From the NCBI RefSeq assembly GCF_030519355.1, contig NZ_JAUMKC010000010.1, forward strand, positions 62,001 through 126,000: a stretch of 64,000 bases of DNA, in the 5' to 3' direction. A program made the position numbers and the translations under genes. Below the pieces are notes generated by a model. That model was given only the letters and a program-made list of their open reading frames with translations. It did no database searches and was not told where the DNA came from. Below, piece after piece: positions 1 to 8,744 of the stretch; the first letter of the stretch is position 1; each line of letters starts with the position of its first letter. This DNA is from Mucilaginibacter sp. L3T2-6. GTDB lineage: Bacteria > Bacteroidota > Bacteroidia > Sphingobacteriales > Sphingobacteriaceae.

Positions 1-1
1 G

Positions 2-304
2 CGTAATGGTATAACTCCCTTAAAGGCAGCCATTGAGGGTGCCGTTTCACGTCTACGCCCTATTCTGATGACATCGCTGGCATTTATAGCAGGGTTGATC
101 CCGCTATGCATCGCCTCAGGCGCTGGCGCGATGGGTAACCGTTCTATCGGCACAGCGGCAGCCGGGGGCATGCTTTTCGGTACTATTTTCGGGGTCATCC
201 TCGTACCGGGCCTGTATGTAGTCTTTACGTCATTGAAAAAGAGAAAATCTATAGCAGAACTACCTGTAACCGAGACAGTGGATGCAATTGAGGTAGAACA
301 GTAA
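2..304 (+). CDS. RND efflux transporter, inner-membrane pump (C-terminal 100 residues, 5' truncated by window)
   Basis: The open frame runs in from the left edge and ends at 304, so only the tail of the protein is seen. It contains the conserved end of AcrB/HAE1-type pumps: the stretch RLRPILMTSLAFIAGLIPL at the start of transmembrane helix 11, then GAGAMGNRSIGTAAAGGM and a last helix ending in a short charged cytoplasmic tail. Such pumps use the proton gradient to export drugs or toxic compounds as a trimer with a periplasmic adaptor and an outer-membrane channel. The channel gene follows after 11 bp, which supports a tripartite pump operon. The substrate cannot be told from this piece. Confidence 0.93.
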   Translation, partial: RNGITPLKAAIEGAVSRLRPILMTSLAFIAGLIPLCIASGAGAMGNRSIGTAAAGGMLFGTIFGVILVPGLYVVFTSLKKRKSIAELPVTETVDAIEVEQ

Positions 305-315
305 ATAGAATCCGT

Positions 316-1752
316 ATGAAATTGAAAATAAAAACATTAAATATAATACTCTCCGGGTTGCTGCTGGCGGGATGCAGCAACTACAAGGCAGTTACTATTA
401 AACCGACGGCCGCGGTGCCGGATACTTTTAAAACCCAAAGTGATACGCTAAGTAGTGCAGACATACCGGTACATACTTTTTTTAAAGACAGCTACCTGCT
501 GCAACTTATCGACACCGCTATAGCAGACAATCCTGACGTACTTTCTGCTTTTCAGCGTATTCAACTGGCAGAATCGCAGCTAAATTTTAAGCGTTCGGCC
601 CGGCTGCCGTCTGTAGACCTCAGCCTGAGCGCTGGTGTGGAACGCTATGGGGATTACACCATGAACGGTGTTGGCAACTACGATACTAACCTATCGCCGA
701 ATATTAACAGCAAGCAGCACATACCAACGCCGGCAACCGACTATTTTGCTGGGTTTAGAAGCTCGTGGGAGGTGGATATATGGGGTAAATTAAAAAATGA
801 GCAGAAAGCGGCCCTGGCACGTTTCCTGGCCAGCCAAAGCGGCTATAAATGGATAAAAACCGAATTAACCGCCGCGGTTGCTACACGTTATTATGAATTG
901 CTTGCACTGGATATGGAAGCCGCTATAATCCGTAAAAATGTGAATTTGCAGGAAAAAGCCGTTGAAATAGTTAAGATACAGAAGCTTGGCGGCCGTGCAA
1001 CTGAACTGGCTGTACAGCAGTTTGAAGCGCAATTGGCAAATACGCGTGCTTTGGGCTACAGTAATGCCCAACAGGTTGCCGAAACTGAAAACGAACTAAA
1101 GTGGCTGACAGGTGGCTTTAACAGCGCCGTAAAACGCGACACTTCCATAATTGCGTTGCATTTGCCCGAGCCGCTTAAAACGGGTGTGCCGGCTCAAATG
1201 CTTCGTAACAGGCCGGATATACAGCAGGCAGAACAAGAACTTTTGGCGATGAACGCTGATATCCGGAGCGCGCGCGCTGCTTTTTTCCCGTCGCTGACGC
1301 TTACTCCTTACGTAGGCTATAATGCGTTCAAAGCGGCGCTGTTGTTCAACCCGGCTTCGGCCGTCTTCGGGATTATTGGAGGAATTACCGCACCGGTGCT
1401 TAACCGGAAAAAAATTAAATCTGACTACAATTATAAAATTGCGGAAGGAAAAACAGCTTTGTACAGCTATCAGAAAGCAGCGCTGACGGGCTACAGGGAG
1501 GTGCTGGACAACTTAAAGGGTATGGAAAATTACAGCAAATACTATGACATGAAGCAAGCCGAGGTCAACGCTTTGCGCAATGCAGTCTCAGTTGCCGACG
1601 ACCTTTACCTGGTGGGGAGGGCATCGTACCTGGAGGTTATTACCGCACAGGGCAATCTGCTAAAGGCTGAACTGGAAACGGCCATAGCAAAAAAGGATAT
1701 CTACCTCGCCAGTGTAGGCCTTTACAGGGCGCTCGGAGGCGGGTGGAAATGA
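316..1752 (+). CDS. RND efflux system outer-membrane factor, NodT/OprM (TolC-like) lipoprotein
   Basis: 478 residues, the normal length for this family. The N-terminus is a lipoprotein signal with lipobox LLAGC (Cys20), so the protein is probably acylated and placed in the outer membrane. Two TolC-type outer membrane efflux repeats follow, at about 60-260 and 280-470. The motifs LIDTAIADNPD, WEVDIWGKL and LRNRPDIQQAEQEL are typical of OprM/NodT channels. It starts 11 bp after the RND pump stop and is almost certainly co-transcribed with it. A strong hairpin lies 25 bp after its stop. The substrate of the pump is unknown. Confidence 0.95.
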   Translation: MKLKIKTLNIILSGLLLAGCSNYKAVTIKPTAAVPDTFKTQSDTLSSADIPVHTFFKDSYLLQLIDTAIADNPDVLSAFQRIQLAESQLNFKRSARLPSVDLSLSAGVERYGDYTMNGVGNYDTNLSPNINSKQHIPTPATDYFAGFRSSWEVDIWGKLKNEQKAALARFLASQSGYKWIKTELTAAVATRYYELLALDMEAAIIRKNVNLQEKAVEIVKIQKLGGRATELAVQQFEAQLANTRALGYSNAQQVAETENELKWLTGGFNSAVKRDTSIIALHLPEPLKTGVPAQMLRNRPDIQQAEQELLAMNADIRSARAAFFPSLTLTPYVGYNAFKAALLFNPASAVFGIIGGITAPVLNRKKIKSDYNYKIAEGKTALYSYQKAALTGYREVLDNLKGMENYSKYYDMKQAEVNALRNAVSVADDLYLVGRASYLEVITAQGNLLKAELETAIAKKDIYLASVGLYRALGGGWK

Positions 1753-1776
1753 TTGTAATTACATTAGTAATATGTT

Positions 1777-1817
1777 AACACAAAAGCCTTAAGCGAAAAA
1801 CTTGGGGCTTTTGTGTT
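1777..1817. terminator. Bidirectional terminator hairpin between convergent genes
   Basis: A perfect 12-bp inverted repeat (1777-1788 with 1806-1817; arms AACACAAAAGCC and GGCTTTTGTGTT) can be extended inward by G-T and AAG/CTT pairs to a 7-nt loop. It is A/T rich on both outer sides of the GC core. It sits between the plus-strand efflux gene and a minus-strand small gene, so it can end transcription from both. Confidence 0.75.
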
Positions 1818-1835
1818 ACTGCTGATTCAAAACTT

Positions 1836-2060
1836 TTATTGCTGATTTTTGACAATCAGGTTGTCTACGGTCAGCGTGCCTACATGGAGGTCTTTAATTG
1901 CGGCGTTCTTGATAGCTAACCTCTTTACAGCGAGCGCACCAACCGCCATAGCCCCGATAGCTATCGAACCCAAAATCAGTGCGCCAAGTACTGAAGCTCC
2001 AATGCCTAATAAACCAACACCACTTGCCCTGGTCAATTCGTATTTATGAGAGTTTTTCAT
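1836..2060 (-). CDS. Small hypothetical protein with beta-helix-like hexapeptide repeats
   Basis: I chose the ATG at 2060 (MKNSHKYELTRAS), giving 74 residues; the frame stays open to 2108 but the extra residues look like leader sequence. After a Gly/Ala-rich hydrophobic stretch (about 15-40), the chain becomes a run of short repeats of the form A-I-G/K-x-x-x: IAIGAM, AVGALA, VKRLAI, KNAAIK, DLHVGT, LTVDNLIV. This pattern of small hydrophobic residues every second or third position resembles small bacterial proteins thought to form a left-handed beta-helix or a membrane-lining layer. The function is unknown. It is a lone gene, divergent from the next one and convergent with the efflux operon. 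Confidence 0.7.
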   Translation of the reverse strand: MKNSHKYELTRASGVGLLGIGASVLGALILGSIAIGAMAVGALAVKRLAIKNAAIKDLHVGTLTVDNLIVKNQQ

Positions 2061-2160
2061 ATCGTTAAGCTTTATAAATACAAAAGTAACACCTTTGGGA
2101 TAGCGCATTTTTAAGATCAGATAATTTTATTAAATCAAAAAGTGCTATTTTTAAAACCCT

Positions 2161-2634
2161 ATGCTAAATTCATTGCCTAAAAACGTAGTAACTGTTTTAA
2201 CTAACTATTATTCAGCGGTTTGGTTATCGTGCTGTAATGCTGATAAACAGCCAATGATAGCGCGCTTGTCGAGCATTAGCATAATTGACAGTGATACTAT
2301 CCGCTGTTATATACCAGCCAAGTTTGCGACAGAATTATTGCCGGCCTTAATTAAGCATGCCCCGGTATCGGTAATGGCAGCTTGTACAGAAACATTTGAC
2401 TCATACCAGGTTAAAGGCTTTATTGAAAGCGTTGATAAAATACAGCCGGAATTGATTGAAGGGCAGCAGAACATTATAGAGCTATTCGGCAAAGTCTTAG
2501 TGCGGCAAGGGTTTTCCGCAGAAAATCTTTACAAGGCATACGCAGATAATGATTTTGCAGCTGTTGTAATTAAAGTGAAAGATGTTTTTGAGCAAACACC
2601 AAAAACCGGGACAGGAACCAAAATAAATGCGTAA
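2161..2634 (+). CDS. FMN-binding split-barrel (pyridoxamine 5'-phosphate oxidase-like) protein
   Basis: 157 residues. The opening (LPKNVVTVLTNYYSAVWLSCCNADKQPMIARLSSISI) fits the first strands of a PNPOx-type split beta barrel, where a conserved 'data-of-user' strand pair is followed by a D-T-I-R-C-Y strand. No signal peptide or membrane segment is visible, so it is probably cytosolic. The stop codon overlaps the next start by 8 bp, which implies translational coupling with a second split-barrel protein and then a GAF histidine kinase. The family binds flavin or heme; ligand and reaction are not readable here. Confidence is moderate because the family is highly divergent. Confidence 0.7.
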   Translation: MLNSLPKNVVTVLTNYYSAVWLSCCNADKQPMIARLSSISIIDSDTIRCYIPAKFATELLPALIKHAPVSVMAACTETFDSYQVKGFIESVDKIQPELIEGQQNIIELFGKVLVRQGFSAENLYKAYADNDFAAVVIKVKDVFEQTPKTGTGTKINA

Positions 2635-3040
2635 GATGTGTATAACCAATGATATGTTGCCTGCCATGCAAAGCGTGGTTCCCAGCACGATGGCTACAGT
2701 GTCTGCTGATGGTATACCAAACTTAACTTACATTTCGCAGGTGTTTTATGTGGACGATAATCATGTAGCTATCTCCTTCCAATACATGAATAAGTCATGG
2801 AAGAATATTAATGAAAATCCTAATATCACCATGATCCTTACACACCCGGTAACTATTAAGATGTGGAAAATGAACCTGGTGTTTGAGGAAATAAAATATG
2901 ACGGGCCAGTTTTCGATAATATGGATATGCAACTTACAGCTATTGCCAGCATGTACGGCATGGCCGACCGCTTTAAGCTAAAGGCAGCGCTGATCTGCAG
3001 AGCTACTGATATTACAGTATTGTATGATGGAGGCTTATAA
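2627..3040 (+). CDS. Pyridoxamine 5'-phosphate oxidase family protein (FMN-binding split barrel)
   Basis: 137 residues. The sequence VVPSTMATVSADGIPNLTYIS, then FYVDDNHVAISFQYMNKSW and NENPNITMIL, is a recognisable PNPOx-type core: a substrate-strand with DGIPN, a strand ending in SFQ, and the K-x-x-x-N-I-x-x-N-P segment near the flavin phosphate. The start at 2627 overlaps the upstream gene by 8 bp; ATG 2636 is an alternative that would remove the overlap. The 3' end overlaps the histidine kinase start by 17 bp. The tight coupling suggests that the split-barrel proteins supply or sense a flavin-type ligand for the kinase, which is inference. Confidence 0.8.
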   Translation: MRKMCITNDMLPAMQSVVPSTMATVSADGIPNLTYISQVFYVDDNHVAISFQYMNKSWKNINENPNITMILTHPVTIKMWKMNLVFEEIKYDGPVFDNMDMQLTAIASMYGMADRFKLKAALICRATDITVLYDGGL

Positions 3041-4331
3041 TGACAATGCTTCGCAAATCGCCCACGAGAGAAGAAAAACTGAAATTGTCAGCCTGATATC
3101 GCTCGAATTAAGCAAACCGGTTACGCTGAAGGAAAAGCTTAATAATATCCTTTACTTTCTGGATAACATTTTTGGATTAAAACATACCATGCTCCTTCTT
3201 CCCGACGGAGAAGAACATTTAACAGTTTTTGCAAGCCGGGGTTTTGGTGAGAAAGGCTTGGGAGCAAAAATAAAATTCGGACAGGGGGTTATAGGCGTGG
3301 TGGCGGCCCGTAAAAAGAAATTGCGCCTGAATAATATATCGTGGCAAAAACAGTACATACATAAAGTTGCGGAGGAGCCAATCCATATAATCGAACTTCC
3401 GGGTCTGCCGAATGCAGAAAGCCAGGTTGCTATACCTTTACTGGCCGACGAGAAACTGATTGCTGTCTTGTCTGCCGAAAGCGAAGACTTGAATTTCTTT
3501 GATGTTGAGGATGAGGAATTCCTGATGACGCTTTCCCAGATCATCGGTCTATCCATACAAAATACACAGATAGTAGAGGGCCTGGAAGCGACTGTAAAAG
3601 AGCGTACCCATCACCTGGAGTTACAAAAACAAATGCTGCAACAGGCTAACTCCAGTAAAGACAGGCTTTTTTCCATCATATCACACGATTTGCGCAGCCC
3701 CGTTGCTGCCCTGCAGAGCGTCAGCAAGCTAATGCATTATTACATTAACTCGGGCGATATGTCATCTGCGATAAAAACGGCTGAACGCGTGGCTAAGTCC
3801 ACCCAGGGCCTGCACATGATGCTCGACAAATTGCTCGCCTGGTCGTTAACCCAAACCGGCGATATTAAAATTGAACAAGTGCAGGTGGACATTGTAACGC
3901 TTCTTAAAGAGGTGCTTGAAGTATATGAAGACGCTATATCTTCCAAAAACATTATCTGCAACTTTAATGCGCCCGGATTTTCTGCCATGGTAACTTCCGA
4001 CATGAATGCATGCTTTACAATTTTCCATAACATTATATCCAACGCAGTAAAATTTAGCTTTGAAAAGGGAGTAATTTCTATCAATCTGCATCCGGAGAAT
4101 ACTTATTTAAAGGTAACGATCTCGGATACCGGTACTGGCATTCCGGAGGATAAGATCAATGACATCCTGTCGAACCCGGTAAATGTTAGCAGCAAAGGTA
4201 CAGCTAACGAAAAGGGGACAGGAGTGGGCCTTGCGGCAAGCTTCTATATGGCGAAGCGTGTGGGCGCTACTATTGACATCAGCAGTTCGCCGGGTGCAGG
4301 TACTACTGTAAGTGTGAATTTTCCTGTTTAA
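3024..4331 (+). CDS. GAF-domain sensor histidine kinase
   Basis: 435 residues with no membrane segments, so a cytosolic sensor. A GAF domain spans about 25-180, a short coiled coil about 185-210, HisKA about 210-275 with the phospho-acceptor His221 in FSIISHDLRSPVAAL, and an HATPase_c domain about 325-433 with the N box (NIISNAVKFS, Asn340), G1 (DTGTGIP, 369-374) and G2 (GTGVGL, 398-403). It autophosphorylates and passes phosphate to a response regulator, but none is adjacent. It starts inside the end of a PNPOx-family gene (17-bp overlap; ATG 3027 is also possible). The co-translated flavin-barrel proteins make a redox or flavin input to the GAF domain plausible but unproven. Confidence 0.93.
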   Translation: MMEAYNDNASQIAHERRKTEIVSLISLELSKPVTLKEKLNNILYFLDNIFGLKHTMLLLPDGEEHLTVFASRGFGEKGLGAKIKFGQGVIGVVAARKKKLRLNNISWQKQYIHKVAEEPIHIIELPGLPNAESQVAIPLLADEKLIAVLSAESEDLNFFDVEDEEFLMTLSQIIGLSIQNTQIVEGLEATVKERTHHLELQKQMLQQANSSKDRLFSIISHDLRSPVAALQSVSKLMHYYINSGDMSSAIKTAERVAKSTQGLHMMLDKLLAWSLTQTGDIKIEQVQVDIVTLLKEVLEVYEDAISSKNIICNFNAPGFSAMVTSDMNACFTIFHNIISNAVKFSFEKGVISINLHPENTYLKVTISDTGTGIPEDKINDILSNPVNVSSKGTANEKGTGVGLAASFYMAKRVGATIDISSSPGAGTTVSVNFPV

Positions 4332-4494
4332 GCTATTTTTGGCTATTAAAACCGTCCAGACTAATTCCGCAGGTACTTTTTAGAAAGTAAGTCTCGCCGC
4401 TTAAGGAACTTATCGCAGGTTCCGGATTGACAAAGTGCCACAGGCTCCCCATTTAGAGAGCTTGCGGCATTTATGTTCATAAGAACGTAGTTTA

Positions 4495-5094
4495 TTAATT
4501 CCCGGTCTCTTGCAGCCATTTCTTTACTTCATCCCGGGCCGCTTCAATAACCGGCTTGCCCGCGCGGTAATACATCTTCCATTTCTGATCTTTACTCTCG
4601 TAGGCCGGGTCTGTAAATGTTTTGCCGGTTAACTGCGCGTTGAAATCTACGGTCGACGATACTTCCAAAAATTCCTTAAGCCTGTTCCTGACCAGGGCCT
4701 GCGGGTCGCCCGGTAGTTCTGCGGCGGAAGCATTACCCTTTAAAAATTTGTCAACCGTTTTGTTAACCAGGTCCGACGGTTTTGGCAATCTGAAGCCATG
4801 CGACTTGCCAACCATATGCTCTTTACGATATTTTTTATAGCTGCTGGCAAACGCATCGCTTTGGGTATATTCTTTTATAAACTTAACCAGCAGCCTGGTG
4901 GAGGACACTTGCACGCTTACCGGCATACTGCGTGCTTTATCTACCAGCACTTTGTCAAATTGCAGGTACCCGCTTGACATTGCTCCAAAAATACTCTCGT
5001 TGGCTTGTTGCGTTGTTATGTTCAGCTGGTCAAGCACGCTGTCTGTAGTGAAGGCCATTAATATAAAAGCCAGTATAATAAGTTTCGTTTTCAT
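4495..5094 (-). CDS. Hypothetical secreted protein
   Basis: 199 residues beginning with a clear Sec signal peptide (MKTKLIILAFILMAFTTDS). The mature part is mostly predicted helical and charged, with no cysteines and no motif that I recognise. It lies 27 bp downstream of the large carboxypeptidase-regulatory lipoprotein gene on the same strand, so the two are probably co-transcribed and both are exported. Function unknown. Confidence 0.75.
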   Translation of the reverse strand: MKTKLIILAFILMAFTTDSVLDQLNITTQQANESIFGAMSSGYLQFDKVLVDKARSMPVSVQVSSTRLLVKFIKEYTQSDAFASSYKKYRKEHMVGKSHGFRLPKPSDLVNKTVDKFLKGNASAAELPGDPQALVRNRLKEFLEVSSTVDFNAQLTGKTFTDPAYESKDQKWKMYYRAGKPVIEAARDEVKKWLQETGN

Positions 5095-5121
5095 GATTTT
5101 TTTTCGATAAAAATTAAATAA

Positions 5122-6921
5122 TTATTGATCCGGTCCGCGGTAAACTTTGAAAACGCCGTTAGACACTGTGACATCCCCATATTGTTCACCTGTCGACGGG
5201 TTCAGCTGCTTGAATTTGCCTGAAAAAGTCCCTTCCAAAACGTCACCTACGGCACCGTACTTAGTTATATTCAGCGTTAGTTCCCCATCCCCGGTATCAG
5301 CGGTTAACGTTCTTTTCTCGGCGGTCATTACCACAGCGATAGTGACGTGTTCCGGTTTACCGGTTGATTTGCCGGGGAATGCAATGATAATGCTATAGCC
5401 ATTAACTGCTTTTGCTATGCCGGTTTCGTTATTAGATGCTACATAGTAGGTTTCCGGCATTACGGGGCTGTACGGCGACGTGATCTCCATTGTCTTGTTT
5501 GAAAAACCTCCGCCATTAAGTGTGAAACTGATCCGTCCGGCTTTTTGCTCGTCTTTCGCAACCAATATTTTACCCAAGTCCTTTGTGCCGGCAGCCGGCG
5601 TATTCACTGTGATTTCTGCCGATTGCTCACCATCATGTGCATATCCGGTTACTAAAACAGCGGCATTTGCCGGTACCGGCTGGCTAAACTTGCCGTTTGC
5701 ATCAGTTATAGCTACAAAATTGCCTTTAGGTGTTTTAATTCCAACTGTTCCCCATATAGCCTTATCGCCGGCTTGTACCATCTGGCCGGATAGGGTAACT
5801 ACCCCGCATCCGGTTTGAAAATCCACGGTTTTTGTTTTATTGGCATTGATGGCAGCTATATTCACATCGCCGCTCCCTACAGAGTTATCGGAGAAGACGG
5901 TCACATTTCCGGTCAGTGCCTGTCCGGCGGGCACATACATTTCATAGTAGCCTTTATCGTCGGCAATTGCGGAGTTCTGCCCGATGCGCACGGTGGCGCC
6001 GCCCACAGCTGATCCATCGCACGATGTAACATGCCCGTTTAATATTGACCATGGAATATCCATATCAAGGTTCCAGGGGGTAAAGTGCCTTACCGTACCA
6101 AGGTATTGATCGCCCTGCTTTTGAGCGGAGCCATCCTCTATCCATTTGCCTTTAACCTCATCAAAATACCATAGCGGTATGGTTTGGGGGGCTGAAGACT
6201 GCTGACCGGCAGCAATTGGAATAGTTAATGTGGCTTCCGTACCCGTCTTTAATTGCAGAGCTTCCCCGGAAGCTGTTGTCAATTGTACTTCAATCGCTCC
6301 GTAACTGTACAGCTGAACATTTTTATGTTGCTTATTGATCGCGCGGAAATCACCGCCCGGCATTTGGTCGGCAATTGTGCCAGCGACGGGATTGATATAC
6401 CGTGTAGCCAGTTTAACCGTTCCGTTAAAGCTGCCACCCGTTGCGTTGACAATGCCGTTTGCAGGGATCCGTATGCGAACGCCGTCATTTGAAACAACAT
6501 CCGCACCGGCGGAAGAAGCAAAGGAACGGACATCCTGCTTTACGACCATAGTTATTCTGAGCGTGGTAATTTTCCCATCATGAGCAATTGCTCCTTTCGA
6601 ACCGTTAAAATATCCGTCTTTTTTGCAAAGAATAAATACCCTGCCGTCGGTAAACGCTGCGTGGTCAACGGAAAAAGTACCATTATTGTCGCTGGAGACC
6701 GGGCTGCCATTATTTACAGTAACCTGTACTCCGGGGAGCGGGTCACCGGCACTGTTGACTATAATACCCTGAACCCGGGTCTGGCCGCTTTCGGTTATAC
6801 CTGTTCCGGGATCGACAGACGGCGCAGAGGTGGTGTTATTATCAATTTTTTTGCAGGCCGGGGTCATCAAAATGCCAATAGCAATCAGCCATGCAAAATA
6901 TTTTCTTATTTGCTTGTTCAT
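5122..6921 (-). CDS. Surface lipoprotein with carboxypeptidase-regulatory-like (Ig-like) repeats
   Basis: 599 residues. The N-terminus is a lipoprotein signal with Cys23 (LMTPAC) followed by KK, so it is probably anchored in the outer membrane. Carboxypeptidase-regulatory-like beta-sandwich repeats are visible at about 50-120 (VQGIIVNSAGDPLPGVQVTV), 285-345 (LNGHVTSCDGSAVGGATVRI) and 370-445 (ANGKFSQPVPA). Between the first two lies a segment with DVVSNDGVRIRIPANGIVN, typical of large Bacteroidota adhesin-like lipoproteins. No catalytic motif is seen; a binding or structural role at the cell surface is likely. A small secreted protein is encoded 27 bp downstream. Confidence 0.85.
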   Translation of the reverse strand: MNKQIRKYFAWLIAIGILMTPACKKIDNNTTSAPSVDPGTGITESGQTRVQGIIVNSAGDPLPGVQVTVNNGSPVSSDNNGTFSVDHAAFTDGRVFILCKKDGYFNGSKGAIAHDGKITTLRITMVVKQDVRSFASSAGADVVSNDGVRIRIPANGIVNATGGSFNGTVKLATRYINPVAGTIADQMPGGDFRAINKQHKNVQLYSYGAIEVQLTTASGEALQLKTGTEATLTIPIAAGQQSSAPQTIPLWYFDEVKGKWIEDGSAQKQGDQYLGTVRHFTPWNLDMDIPWSILNGHVTSCDGSAVGGATVRIGQNSAIADDKGYYEMYVPAGQALTGNVTVFSDNSVGSGDVNIAAINANKTKTVDFQTGCGVVTLSGQMVQAGDKAIWGTVGIKTPKGNFVAITDANGKFSQPVPANAAVLVTGYAHDGEQSAEITVNTPAAGTKDLGKILVAKDEQKAGRISFTLNGGGFSNKTMEITSPYSPVMPETYYVASNNETGIAKAVNGYSIIIAFPGKSTGKPEHVTIAVVMTAEKRTLTADTGDGELTLNITKYGAVGDVLEGTFSGKFKQLNPSTGEQYGDVTVSNGVFKVYRGPDQ

Positions 6922-6972
6922 TTTTAACTGGTATAGGTTTTAGAAATTGTGTTTACAAAATTCCTGCTGCCA

Positions 6973-7566
6973 TTATTCAGCAGGAATTTTATCCGGCGCA
7001 ATAGGCGCAGGAACCACATTCTTTACCGGCTTTGTACTTTTCAGGTAAGTGAATATTGCATGCAGGTCGGCGTCGGCAAGCGCACCGTATGATTGCCATG
7101 GCATTGGCGGCAGAATATTGCGTTCTTCCCGTAGACCCATGTATTTGCCTTCGCGCATTACCCTTACAAATTGTTCCTCGCTCCAATTTCCTACTCCGGT
7201 GGCATCTGAGCTGATGTTTGCAGCGAACGACATTCCCCAGGGCCCAACCGCCGCTGTCAGATCTGGCGCAAACAGCACCCACTGCCCTGTTGATTTGCTA
7301 ATTTTAGGAATGGGTTTTGACGAGAGAAATCCTCCGAGTTTGGTCATTGAATCAATAACCGGACCTTTCGGCCCGAATGATTTGGAGGAATGGCAATCGT
7401 TACAGCCCATAATTCCGACAAGGTACTCCCCTCTTTTGATCGTATCTGCCTTAGTTACCATGCGTGGCGCTGCCTTAACATCTACGGCGCTGTTTTCGCA
7501 TGAGGAGAGACAGTAAACCCCGGCTATGACTGTCACAGCCAGTATAATAGTGATTGCTTTTTTCAT
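6973..7566 (-). CDS. Mono-heme c-type cytochrome lipoprotein
   Basis: 197 residues with a lipoprotein signal ending LSSC (Cys23). A single CxxCH heme-attachment site, CNDCH, lies at 55-59 just after RGEYLVGIMG, as in class I cytochromes c. A later PPMPW motif is a good candidate for the axial Met ligand. It therefore carries electrons in the periplasm, probably tethered to a membrane. Its ATG overlaps the TGA of the upstream NmrA-type reductase gene (ATGA), so the two are translationally coupled. The redox partner is not known. Confidence 0.9.
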   Translation of the reverse strand: MKKAITIILAVTVIAGVYCLSSCENSAVDVKAAPRMVTKADTIKRGEYLVGIMGCNDCHSSKSFGPKGPVIDSMTKLGGFLSSKPIPKISKSTGQWVLFAPDLTAAVGPWGMSFAANISSDATGVGNWSEEQFVRVMREGKYMGLREERNILPPMPWQSYGALADADLHAIFTYLKSTKPVKNVVPAPIAPDKIPAE

Positions 7567-8432
7567 GATGTAAATACGTTTGAATAATCGTTTAAAAATT
7601 GGCGGTAAGTCCTTGGTTCATGGCCAAGTATCTCCGTTAATTGCTCTAATTCTTTGGGTGTTGCGGCTAAACCGCTGTTATGGAAAAAGTCGTACATTTC
7701 TGCCCAATTATTTACCATCCATTCCGGCAGCCATTGGGAAAAAGCATCTTTAAATACTTGCAGATCGTCGCCAATATAACTTACTTCATACCCCAGGTGT
7801 TCGCTTAATATAGCTGCGGTCAATTCACCTGTCAGCACTTCGGGACCCGCAACGGCAATGGTCTGGTGGTCGTACCTGTCGATTGCCAGCACTTTTTCTA
7901 CTACTTCGGCAATGTCCCGCACGTCAACCCGGCTTAGGCCTATGCCGCCGATCGGCTGATTGTAAAGCCTTGCTTTCGTGATAGAGTCCTTAAACCAAAA
8001 ATCATTCTGATAAAAGTTATTAGGACACACAAATACGTAGTTCAGGCCGCTTTTTTTCAGTGCTTCTTCAATAAATACCTTTGATTGAAAATGATCAATG
8101 TAAGCCGCTGCCCTTGCGCGGTGAATACTTTGGTAAACAAATTTGCGAACGCCCGCTTTTACCGCGGCTGCTATGGCATTTAAGCCCTGGTAGATTTCGT
8201 TTTTGGTATGTGCATTCAGCATAAAAACTTTATCTATGCCTTCGAATGCTGCTTCCAGCGTATCAGTATATTCCAGGCTGCCGATGAAGGGCTCAACCCC
8301 GGCAGGCAATTTTGCAGCTTTTTCTTTGGATGTGGTTAAAACCCTTAACTCATATCCTTTTTCAAGGAGGCGCTGCACTACCTGGCTGCCAACTGTGCCT
8401 GTCCCTCCGATAACTAGTGTTTTCATTGTCAT
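7563..8432 (-). CDS. NmrA-like NAD(P)-binding atypical SDR protein
   Basis: 289 residues from the ATG at 8432 (MTMKTLVIGGTGTVG); the frame is open further upstream to 8492 but that part is not family-like. The Rossmann motif GGTGTVG at 9-15 binds the dinucleotide. The rest (FIGSLEYTDTLEAAFEGIDKVFML, VYQSIHRA, YVFVCPNNFYQN) follows the NmrA/HSCARG fold, whose members often lack the SDR Tyr-Lys pair and serve as NAD(P)H-linked reductases or redox sensors. Its stop overlaps the start of a cytochrome c gene. About 150 bp upstream there is a partial repeat of its own 5' end. Substrate unknown. Confidence 0.87.
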   Translation of the reverse strand: MTMKTLVIGGTGTVGSQVVQRLLEKGYELRVLTTSKEKAAKLPAGVEPFIGSLEYTDTLEAAFEGIDKVFMLNAHTKNEIYQGLNAIAAAVKAGVRKFVYQSIHRARAAAYIDHFQSKVFIEEALKKSGLNYVFVCPNNFYQNDFWFKDSITKARLYNQPIGGIGLSRVDVRDIAEVVEKVLAIDRYDHQTIAVAGPEVLTGELTAAILSEHLGYEVSYIGDDLQVFKDAFSQWLPEWMVNNWAEMYDFFHNSGLAATPKELEQLTEILGHEPRTYRQFLNDYSNVFTS

Positions 8433-8581
8433 AAAATTTAATGGCGGCAAAAGTATTCCTGACGAATTTTTATCTGTAAGATTTTCGTCCAACCGCTGGT
8501 TTTGTCCGGCGAATTTCTGCGCTCGGATTTAGTCGTGATTAATTAAGATTTAACAGTTAAATGCTGTGGCGTACAGAGTTT

Positions 8582-8662
8582 TGATTTGCCGGTATTATGC
8601 CTGGCTCTTCGTGAATTAATGTTTTCATTGTCATAAAAATTTATTGACAACAAAAGTATTGC
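8582..8662 (-). pseudogene. Remnant duplicate of the NmrA-like gene's promoter and first codons
   Basis: On the minus strand this stretch repeats the start of the gene at 8432: a nearly identical leader, then ATGACAATGAAAACA (encoding MTMKT, as in the real gene), then diverged sequence. The similarity covers about 20 bp on the coding side and about 20 bp of leader (compare 8419-8455 with 8616-8655). No long frame follows. The simplest reading is a tandem duplicate that has been almost wholly deleted. This explains most of the 250-bp gap 8493-8744. Confidence 0.55.
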
Positions 8663-8744
8663 GGGTGCAAAAAAGGCTGGATTTTATTACGCAGACAGGC
8701 CTAAAAAAAGCGCGAATGACTGGAATTAATTCGCGAATGAAATA

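Noticed and set aside
4332..4494. Small palindromes (TACTTT/AAAGTA at 4374-4389) after the histidine kinase
   Set aside because: Short AT-rich stems with no T-run; too weak to call.
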